This document shows positions 55,084 to 64,000 of a stretch of DNA of 64,000 nucleotides, one piece after another (positions within the stretch are counted from its first letter, which is position 1; every line of letters begins with the position of its first letter). This DNA comes from Callipepla californica brunnescens (taxonomy: Eukaryota; Chordata; Aves; Galliformes; Odontophoridae), in the NCBI GenBank assembly GCA_023055505.1, contig JALIRH010000003.1, positions 434,001-498,000 on the forward strand. The letters are read 5' to 3'. The notes under the pieces were generated by a model. The model ran no database searches. It saw only the letters and a list, made by a program, of their open reading frames with translations, and was not told where the DNA came from. Both the position numbers and the translations under genes were made by a program.

Positions 55084-58000
55084 TTATAATTAGCACACAT
55101 GTTTATGCACTCACATCTCTAAAATCTTGAGATCACTACGGGGCTGAATCTTTCAAAATCAAGGAACGACCTACATTCAAGTGCCCTTGTGTTCAGTGGG
55201 AGCTGAATATTGCTTGGTATGGATGCTATTGAATATTACAGCAGGTATGCTTGTGCTAAAGGATTCTGGTTATTTCTAGAGGTCTCATAAAGAACAGTCT
55301 TAACAAGATGCAGATGGTAAAATGATGCACAGAGCAGAATGCAGAAATTGTGGTTGAAGTTAAAGCTGTAAACGTGGGTACATTTCTTCTCTTGCAGTGG
55401 AAATATCAGAAGAAAAAAATCCAAATATCTAGTCAGGAAATAAATTTATTTAAAATCAAACAAGCAAACTAGAAAATGCTTTGCTTGTTTGCTGCTAAGA
55501 ACTGCATTCTATCCTCATACAATAAACAATAAATACTACTTTATACACTTGTTTTAGGTTAAAAACAAAAAGCAGTAAAGACATTGCAGAAAAATAAATA
55601 AGCTAAAAACTTAATTCTAAGAAATTCTGTTTTACAAAGTTTGTAACATTTACCACCACCACAAAGAGAAGAACTTGTTTCTCTTTAGACAGCTCCAGAT
55701 GTGGAACAGTATATATCACATACAAGCTTACTATCAAACTGGTGGCACTCTGTTTTAAAAGGATAATCTGAGCTGTTGTCCCTCTTAACAAGTTAAGTAA
55801 TGGGTCACAAGCTTGAACATGACAATCTTGGCTGACAGCTAGAAGTCTGAATTTTAGCAAGTAATTGCAGATTTATAACTCGTGCAGATTTATAAATCAT
55901 CTCAAGATTACACAAAAAAGCAGAGTAAGCATAAGGTTTTGTTTTTTCACTGGCATCTGCTGTCCCACTGACATGGATGAACAATAAAAAGAAGAGAGAA
56001 ATTACTTAATTTAGAGGGGCAGTCTTCTCTTTGAAATGCACTGCCTATTCTCACTGCTGTCATGATGCACCTGTGCCTCGTAAGAAATAGCAAGGAAGAT
56101 CTTTATAGAGTGAGGTCTACTGAAGAGTCCTTGAAACTACTGCAAATGGTCAAAAATGGCAAAGGTGGCATCTTCAACTGTTTCTTCGCTCTTTGGTGAA
56201 AAACAAGCTCTGTGTTGGGACTACACACTCCAAGAGGGATAAAAAGCTGGTTCTGGAATGTGTACGGACAATACATTTTACCAAAAAAAACCTCAAACAA
56301 ACCAAAAAAAAAAAAAAGGCAACACATCTCTAAGACTCTAGGATAAATCCTTTTCTTTACTCTTCAATAGAGTCAGACTCTGGGCAAACTGCGAGCATTT
56401 ATTAAGTTACCACAACTTAAATTCTGAAGAACTAACTGTTATACCAGACTTTTTGCATGTGCTACACATAGCATATTTATGGAGGCCTCCTTGCTCAGAC
56501 TAAACAAGACATGAGATATTTAAGAGTGCATTTCTTTTATGAAAATCATACCCACAGCCTGAAACTAATTTGAATAAAATCTATTAAACTCATCTAACTG
56601 GTTTTGTGAATTAACAAGTCCAGCAGAACTGGGGAAACAGTAAGTACTAGCAACAACAAGCTTTATCAAATATTGTCTGTCTTCTGAAGACTGACTTGTC
56701 TCAATCTTCTCAACAGCTTTCAACAAGATGAGTATTGAGGACAATTGTACAAGCAAGAAACTATACATCAGACATGCAATTCAAGGAAAACACCCAGGAA
56801 GAATCCTCACCAAAACTGAATGGAATTGTTGTAATATATATTTTCAGCAGATGGAAGTAGAATAAAGCTTCTTTTCATCTATAAATTCAACTGTACTTGT
56901 TAGACCACTAATATCTTTAAGGGTGAGAAAATCTGTGACTTCCCCCTGATGCAGGTATGCTTCTTTCTACTTTGGTGGCAACGGATGAAATGTTGTTCCT
57001 GTATGTTTTTTATACATACAGATAAGTATTCTAGAAACTTCATGAAGTTCGTGTCCTTGGAAACATAACTAATTGAAATATCATCTGAATTTGATACTTG
57101 GAGGTGTGTGGCAGAGGGGAAGGTGGCTTTGCCTGTTACCAGAGGATTGTGAAGAGAAGTAATCTTGAACCTTTTGAATAGAAGCCTTGATGGGCTTCTA
57201 CAGATAGGAGATGCCAAAGAAAGTCTATCTGGGGCTACCACAGCAGAGACAAATTTGATAAACTACAAAGAAAATTAAGGAAACTAAGATGATGATCCAG
57301 GTGATAAACACATACCAAAGATAAAACATTGGCTTATCTCCCCAATTCCCATCCCACCCTGAAACCTGAATCTCTCAGTTACCACAACTTAAAAGATGCG
57401 CACTGTCTAACAGAGATCTGTTTTCAATGGTTCTAAGAATCTGTGCCTACTTCACTAAGATTCTTCCAGATGTTACTATGGATAGCATCACTTAGAACAT
57501 TTTAAGTAGCCTTATGAAATCTACCCATTGGGAAGCCAACATAAGCACAGAGTTACTCTTGGGCATCATGCAGCAAAACAAATTACACAATCAAATGAAT
57601 AAAACCAATGAGTTCTTGAGAGAATCTTACATTGATCTAAATTAATATCATTCAATTAAGGACGAATGAAAAAAAGTGCCAAGACCTGTTGTAAAGCCTG
57701 TAAACTCTGTATACACCCATTTATGAAAAGTCTTCTATATCTCAATACCCTTTACAAATAACAACTACTAGTTCTTATCATTAAAGAATTTGTCTGTAAG
57801 TATTCCTCAGTGAACGCTGTTTTACAAAAGACAAACATAATAAACTGACAAGCTTTAAAAATGGTTAGAAGCCAACAACAATTTCTTTTTCCTAATTGGT
57901 CCATTTTTATCTCATATGGACTTTAGAACCATATGAATTACGTGAGAAAGTATTGAGGACTGGAAGCGTCTACTGTAAAGAAGATGTTAACTAGTTCTAG

Positions 58001-59835
58001 TATGTCAAAAACTGTATAGTAATAAGGAGATTTTTTTGCCTATTTCACCTAATTCAAGCTTGACTTATTGTAACTCCAAGTTAGAATATTTAAATAAAAA
58101 ATGTTATGGATTAAGAAGTAAGCAATATATGCATTATATATGTTGCATTACCATAGCTTTGTCCTATGCTTCAGTAACAAATGAAATTCAGGTTAACACT
58201 CATCATTTAAAAACACAAAACTACAAACTACTTCCCTAATAACCAAAAGCAAAGTCCACTTGATCCTGTAGGTACTTCATACAATTATGTTATGCAAGAT
58301 ATTGGTATGATACAAGAACCGTGGACACAATCCTCAGTCTTTTATATTTACATAACTGGAACTCAATAACTTGATAAGTATCTTTGTTAGGCTCCATTCA
58401 GGTTATTAATTCAAATACCAATCACATGCAAACATTAACAATATAGTAATAGCAAAGTCTGCTAGCCTTGTCAGCTCCCCTCTCAAAACCTTCAGAGGTA
58501 TAATTCTGAAAGTGACAAAAATAACTAGCCTCTGACAGGGTACAAGACCAAGTTCCATATTCAAATACTTTTAACAGAAAACCCTTTTCCAGGAAGTTTC
58601 TCATGCATAAGTGAAGAACCTATGGTTCTTTCTAGGACAGTATGGGGCTCAAAGGACTCAGGAAACTATTCAGATTAATGCAAGTCATTTAGAGCAAGCT
58701 GCATGTTGCATATTCCAACTGTAGATGGGATTACTACAGTAAGCCAGTAGAAGGTACTAGAAAACTCTATTAGGCAGCAATAATTTTGATACAAAACATT
58801 TCTGTTACGCTAAAGAAAACAAGTTAAATCAAAGTTATAAATTAGAAAAGAAGCATCAGATTAAGACATGTTTTAGTACAAGCAGTTTGTTAGCCAAGAC
58901 ATCCATTTTCTCTTGTAAAATCCATCCAAGGTTGGAAGGATATAAATATTTTGCTTTATATATATATTTTTTTTTTGTGAAAAGCAAAGACGAATGTTCT
59001 TTCTTATCTAGAAATCTATAGTTTCAGCATATAATTTTTAATACAGGTATATGTTTCATATAAATGTTGAATATGCAGTTTTTACTTGGGCCTTATGAGC
59101 CATGTATTTTGCTGTGTTTTGGTTATAACACAGAAATTCTTATGTAGACAGTGAGAGAAAGCTAACTTCCAAACCCTAGGAAATCTGAAAAACAATTTTT
59201 TTTCCAAAGCAATGATGTACTAGAAACAGTACCATTCATCCAGAAGGAAATAAGTAGTTCTGTATTCAGAGCAGGTGTAGAACTTAGTTCATTAAACAAA
59301 ACTTAGTATACATTTTGTAGAATGCAATCAAAACAGAATACTGAATGGGTATTTATTACCTGAACATTTTCTTTTTTTTCCAATAAATTAAATAATTTTT
59401 TGAAGAACAATACAAGAAAATGTAATTAAAGATTATATTGCATGAAAAGAAAAACAATGAAAAAAAATTTGGTTTAAATTCCTATTCAACAGTTGCATGC
59501 CACAGATTTCTGGCTGCAAGACTGGGAGAACAGTAGCTCTGCTTCTTCTACTCTTCGTATTTGTGTTAAAGACTTGTAACATGTGATGTAGTTGTACGGG
59601 ACAATGAAACCCAGCATTAATAATGCATCTGCAGGAAAAACAAAGTAAATTGCTTTCTAGAGTTCAAATCTTGCAAAGATGTTTATATAGTCTTAACAAT
59701 AGTTTTAATACACACTTGAAACACTGTTTCAAGATTTACCCTCAAATCACTCTTTGTTTTCATATTTATTAATTTTCAAATACACATCAGGAAGACAGCA
59801 GCAAATCAGAATTAATTCAGGTAATATTATTCTAC

Positions 59836-59978
59836 CTCTCTTTCATCCATCTTCAGCCATTGTTTGGGATCATCCTCAGTAGCTAGGAAAGCTATCAGAT
59901 CTAAGGCAGTAAGCCTTGTTTGACGTCTGGATGACACAAAAATGAGAACAGGCTTGGCTGGAGAATGGCTTCGAATTG
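59836..59978 (-). CDS. ASCC3: ASCC3 exon D: RecA2 motif IV
   Basis: This 143-base exon begins with two bases completing Ala 145 and then encodes 47 codons (residues 146-192), ending in phase 0 on GAG. The peptide contains [13 protein letters not shown] (residues 155-167), which is helicase motif IV, followed by an acidic segment ending MDERE. The acceptor is TCAACAG. The donor GAG|GTAGAA is weak at positions +4 and +5. If it were not used, translation would add two codons and stop at TAA. The following intron is 9.4 kb. Confidence 0.95.
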
Positions 59979-61909
59979 CTGTTGAGAAAAAAAGAGCTTG
60001 AGAATTGGGCCCTTTAATGACAAAACCCACAACTTCTACTTTTAATACATACCCAGTTGATATACCCTGTAATAGCTCTGCTGATATACAGTGTGAATGC
60101 TTTGTTCTAACAGAAAGATATGACTGAGTATAAACCATCTCTGAATCAAAAATCACAACCGCTCAGCTGAATCTGAGATAATTTGCCCTGCTATTTTGGT
60201 AATGATTTTAATATAAAGCTTTAAGAGAATCAATTAGAAAAGAAAAAAGAGAAGGAAAAAAAAAGAAAATGTAACAAAAAAGGCTTTCTAGACTTCAAAG
60301 CTCGTGCGCTTCTCTGTCTTAGCCTAATAAATAAGTTATGTTTTTCTAAGCTATTAGGATATGTTGTTTTTGGCCAAGTGCCATCGAGGTCCGAAATTTG
60401 CTTTCTGTTTGACCTGATTCACAGACTGCATAAATTCATGTCTGCCTGTAAAATATTTCAATCCAGTAAAAATAGAAAAAAGTTTTAAATGGCAGAGAGT
60501 AATCTTTGAATAGCTTATGGTGGACTTAATGGAACAAAGACATTTTTTTTTCTAATTACTGTGACACATTTAAACCAATCATGCTTTAGGACTTTCTTAA
60601 AAAATATTTTCTTGCTCTGTCCATGTTTCAAAAGTTTCAGGTTTCAGCAATTTTTTATGATCTCAGGAATAAGGATTACATTGAAGTGCTAAAAAAACTT
60701 TAACTACATCATGGCAAACAAGTGGTGGAAAAAGTACACATTTTTTTTACATCAACAAGCAAGTAGTATTAACCGAAGTATGCAGTTTGAATACACTCTC
60801 AGAAAATACATTTGTGTTTCCTCATGTAATCCTCATTCTACCGATTTTTTTCATGAATCATTTCTGAATTTTTTTTCCATACTATACAACATTACATATT
60901 ATTCTTCAGTTTATGAACACTATCCTGCATATACACATACTACATAACTGTGAAATTGGAAAATGGATAATTAATGTGTATTTATAACTTACAATTATAT
61001 ATGCCAGTATATCTATATATTTTAAAAGCCCAGCATCTAATGGATTTCTGTTGCTTCTGGAACAGGTGTGGCATAACAGCCCAAGACAGATTTATTGTTC
61101 ATTAGTGTTTTTGTACAATGCTCTTGTGGAGGTGTAAATAATCTGAGCTGCCAAGATTGGTCTCTAGTCCACAATCAATACTTTGCTTCTGTCATAAGGA
61201 TAATTAAAGCAGCTAAAAAGTCACCTCACAAATGTCACCTCACAATCAACAACAGTTCACGTTACAAAATTTATACTAGAGGTTATTTTTAATTGATATA
61301 ATAAATATTCCTTATGTAACAACAGCAACAAAAAAAAGTTCCAATAAAAGGTAAGAGTTTTTCTTCAATCTATCCTGCATGTGAGTTTTGTTGTGAATAA
61401 AAAATTGAAAACAGAAGCATATCTGGATGCACTACAAATTTTGAATTTTATGGTTACTGCTTTGAAACTAGAATTATGTGAGGTTAGCCTGACTTGCAAC
61501 TTCTGTTTACAATTTTTTAACGCTTACATATAGTGGTCCATATGACAGTGCCTCAGTAGATTAATACTATGAGTGGTTTTATTGCTTTCTGAATTTCAAA
61601 TATTTTTACACAAATGTTTCTTTATGGTGTCAAACACTAAGAGAAAACATGCTTTATTTTCCCTTCATTAGTACTAATTTTATTCTTATGTTCTAAATAC
61701 GCTAAATTCCACTGTTATATGTTGCATGTGCAGTGCTCTTTACATTTCACACAAATAGCTTTGGGTCATTAGCAGATGCATATTCCTCCTTTACAAGACA
61801 AGAGGACATACAGTAATACATGTCGCTAAGTATGCTGCAAATGTACCGTGTAAAGTGCTTAGAATCTTGCTTATACAGAAAGAGGGAAAAAGTCTGGGAG
61901 CTTGCTTAC
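59979..61909 (-). other. ASCC3 intron C-D (1931 bases)
   Basis: AT-rich intron bounded by GGGTAAGC at the donor and CTCAACAG at the acceptor. It contains A-rich stretches near 60237-60282. Short open frames on both strands look like chance. No conserved gene or repeat family was recognised. Confidence 0.85.
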
Positions 61910-62030
61910 CCTGAAATGCAGGTTTGTTCATGCGAGCCATGCGAGGACAGTAATGCTGGCCAGGAAATCCCTGAATGTGTACCTCTAGAGGAACTGGACG
62001 TACTGAGGGTCGGAAGTTGAACAGACCCAG
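61910..62030 (-). CDS. ASCC3: ASCC3 exon C: RecA1-RecA2 linker
   Basis: This 121-base exon starts in phase 0 and encodes 40 codons (residues 105-144) plus the first base of an Ala codon. The peptide opens [20 protein letters not shown] and ends [10 protein letters not shown]. It matches the ASCC3 strand that links the two RecA lobes. The acceptor is TTGTAG. The donor is CAGG|GTAAGC; placing the cut after the second G is required because exon D resumes with CA to make the Ala codon. I see no frame break. Confidence 0.95.
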
Positions 62031-62138
62031 CTACAAGAAAACATTTTTTTCAAGTTTAATCTGGAATTATCTGATAAATCACTACTTTGCTTTCCTCCAG
62101 CACAAATACATATCCATCTTCTGAAACATTTTTCATAC

Positions 62139-62284
62139 CTGATTAATATTTAGCCAATCAGCAAGATCTCTGGCATTTGCTAATGCAGTGGATAAGCCAA
62201 CTACTCTTACAGGCTTCTCTGTGTGAGATGAGATGAAGTTTGTTCGAGACACAATGACTTCCAGTACTGGGCCTCTCTCATCCC
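62139..62284 (-). CDS. ASCC3: ASCC3 exon B: RecA1 motif III
   Basis: This 146-base exon begins with two bases that finish the Gly codon from exon A and then encodes 48 codons (residues 57-104), ending in phase 0 on CAG. The peptide runs from [10 protein letters not shown] through [12 protein letters not shown] to DWLNINQ. STA at residues 87-89 is the motif III that couples ATP hydrolysis to unwinding in Ski2-like helicases. The acceptor is CTAG and the donor CAG|GTATGA. It sits between two very short introns (126 and 108 bases), so exons A, B and C form a tight cluster within 670 bases. Confidence 0.96.
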
Positions 62285-62410
62285 CTAGTAAATGTAAAGT
62301 ACATTGAAAAACAGAGAAAAAGAAAAGATTTGTCTGTCAAAGAACAAGCACAGTTCTTCAAATTTAGTGATGATTCTGATAAAAAATAAAACCAAGAAAA
62401 CTATGCTCAC

Positions 62411-62577
62411 CTAGCAGATGGATTTCATCTATGATGAGAATGGAAACCTTCTGAACATAGCTTCTGTTCTGCCAGCTTCTGCTGACACCATCCCACTTCT
62501 CTGGGGTAGTAACAATCAGATCAGCTTGAGCAATAGCTCTCATATCAGGAGTCACATCTCCGGTCAACTCCACAACC
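62411..62577 (-). CDS. ASCC3: ASCC3 exon A: RecA1 of C-terminal cassette, motif II DEIH
   Basis: This 167-base exon starts with one base that completes a split codon, then encodes 55 full codons (window residues 1-55), and ends one base into a Gly codon. The peptide includes [17 protein letters not shown] (residues 23-30) and the Walker B/DExH box DEIH at residues 50-53, so the ATP-hydrolysis residues of this cassette are intact. The acceptor is ATCACAG and the donor is CTAG|GTGAGC. The next exon is only 126 bases away. The preceding exon, which should carry the Walker A lysine, was not found between 62578 and 64000. Confidence 0.96.
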
Positions 62578-64000
62578 CTGTGATCAAGAAAGTTATTCTT
62601 TTCAGACTACATAAAACTGGCTTCATAGTGCTTCAGAGCATCTTAGCATTCAAACACTAATTCTCAAGAGAGAGAAGAAACAAAATTAAACAAAATCAGA
62701 TTGTTTCTGACCAACAAGATTTTCAAATCTGTTCTGAGACTGAAAAACAGCACTTTTCTAGCAAATACGACATAAATACCAAATATCATTCCACTGTAAC
62801 ACTATAAAAAAGGAAGACGGTGAATATGAGTCTAAAATCATCTACTGCTCCTTCTTCAAAATGAAGATCTTATATTATTATGTTACAGTGTGATTTGTAA
62901 CATTCTGTCATAGACAGCACAAAAGCTTTCTAAACCAAATTGCTGCTTGCTGATGTGTGTAGATCTCAGGTTTGAATAATGAGGCTGGACTGTAGCATAT
63001 CCACATTTGTTGGTGAAGCTTCATCAAGAGTAGAGCAGAAATTATGCTGGAGTCACTTATTGGGGAATACTAGTGGAATTCTTCCAGCTGTTTTACTTCA
63101 TTATCTTTTCAATTTCTACAAATACTGCACCATTTTAGACTGAATATTTTTGACATTTCTTTAACACATTCTACATCTAATAAAAATCCTTCAAGGTAAT
63201 GTGCCTCTTCTGTTCAACAGTTAAGTCACAAATATTAAAATCAATCTCAAAAAGGAAATACTACATGAAAATATTTTAAAATGATGGAATAAATAATTCT
63301 CATGCATCATTAAATAACAAAAACAACTAAGAAAGTACTGCCAGTTAATTAGTTACGGCTATGATAACAGCAGGAATCTTTCTGGCAATTTTGTGTACAC
63401 TGAGTACTATCTCCTTTTATTGAAAACTGTGGTGTGCTTTGAGCTTTAACTCACAAAGAAAGCTGTATATAGGAGAGTGAAAGGCCTTACATCCTATATG
63501 TATTTTTTTTTAACTCAAGAAACTATATTTGGAAAACATCAACATGACTGATACTCCTCATATGTCATAAAGTAATAGCTGAACTCCAATGCTTGTGAAG
63601 ATCAGCAAGAAATTATTGAGGTCAAGGAATAAAACTGTATTCCATACTTTACATAAGAAAGACAATATATGAATGCTGATATCTAGTTCATACAATTTCT
63701 ATGAGATCTTTTATAGATGAGGATTCCAATGAATGTTTATTTTGATTTGTAGTTTCAATTAACAAGGACACTGCAGAGAGAAATCTTAGCTTCATATTTG
63801 ATATACTGGCTATTCATCAGAATGAAAATAGGTAGACATCAAAGTGTACCTCTTTTTTCACTTTTGATTTTGATCTCACAATGACTACTGATAGCATTTT
63901 TAATTTTTTTAACTATTAGAAATTTGAAGGATAATATACAAGCAAAATCTGTTTTGAAATACTTGAAAGTACTCTGTGGATTTTATTTATACTTGATGGG
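62578..64000 (-). other. ASCC3 intron upstream of exon A (partial)
   Basis: At least 1423 bases of AT-rich intron. I looked for the preceding exon of the C-terminal cassette (the segment between the Walker A lysine and ELTGD) and did not find it. No repeat or RNA gene was recognised. Confidence 0.85.

Larger units (their letters stand above)
50437..59835 (-). other. ASCC3 intron D-E (9399 bases)
   Basis: Long AT-rich intron with GTAGAA donor and TTACAG acceptor. It carries an 18-bp minisatellite (52642-52695), two CA/CAA microsatellites (53588-53612, 55070-55083), a T-run at about 54970-54985 and an A-run near 56300-56316. Open frames of up to 117 codons occur on both strands but none resembles a known protein. 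No transposon was recognised. Confidence 0.85.
1..64000 (-). other. ASCC3: ASCC3 gene, internal part (13 exons), partial at both ends
   Basis: The whole window lies inside one minus-strand gene. Thirteen exons join in frame into 623 codons that match vertebrate ASCC3, as I know the family, along their full length. ASCC3 is the 3'-to-5' helicase of the ASC-1 complex (with TRIP4, ASCC1 and ASCC2). It unwinds DNA for ALKBH3 alkylation repair in the nucleus and, like yeast Slh1, splits collided ribosomes in the quality-control trigger complex. The family has two helicase cassettes in about 2200 residues. The window holds the C-terminal cassette from just before motif II to partway through the Sec63-homology region. 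The start codon, first cassette, last exons and 3' UTR are outside. The short UV-induced ASCC3 isoform described in human ends much earlier in the gene, so this part belongs only to the long form. Confidence 0.96.

Noticed and set aside
62418..62660. 80-codon plus-strand open frame
   Set aside because: Shadow of exon A, whose minus-strand frame carries DEIH.
1..64000. CRISPR arrays, operons, phage, rRNA or tRNA genes
   Set aside because: None seen; the window is an intron-rich vertebrate gene.

Overview
The window is vertebrate nuclear DNA, most likely from a bird of the chicken lineage. Three signs point there: AT-rich intronic sequence with GT-AG introns, a CR1 LINE tail (about 10932-11128), and a decayed mariner element of the type known in chicken as Galluhop/Mariner1_GG (about 39147-40413). 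No bacterial features, CRISPR arrays, operons or rRNA/tRNA genes were seen.

One protein-coding gene fills the window: ASCC3 (activating signal cointegrator 1 complex subunit 3), a Ski2-like/Brr2-like helicase, read on the minus strand. Thirteen consecutive internal exons were placed by translation and by matching splice sites and phases. They join into 1870 coding bases (623 codons numbered here as window residues 1-623) with no stop or frameshift. From high to low coordinate they give the C-terminal helicase cassette: RecA1 (62577-62139), RecA2 (62030-46542), the winged-helix part (46542-33923), then the Sec63-homology region (33674-2105). The start codon and N-terminal cassette lie beyond base 64000. 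The last roughly 180 codons and the 3' UTR lie below base 1.

About 97% of the window is intron. Sizes are very uneven: three introns are only 101, 108 and 126 bases, while three are 9.4, 10.0 and 12.5 kb and one is 17.8 kb. The long introns hold the CR1 tail (same strand as the gene), the mariner relic (opposite strand), microsatellites, two 18-bp-period minisatellites, a near-perfect AT hairpin, a G-rich purine tract, and two stretches with unexplained open frames (21.6-21.9 kb and 29.2-29.7 kb).

No strong candidate for an undescribed system was found. The items most worth a second look are the mariner relic with its lost catalytic residue, the two unexplained open-frame islands, the AT hairpin, and a second short match to the mariner terminal repeat far from the relic.
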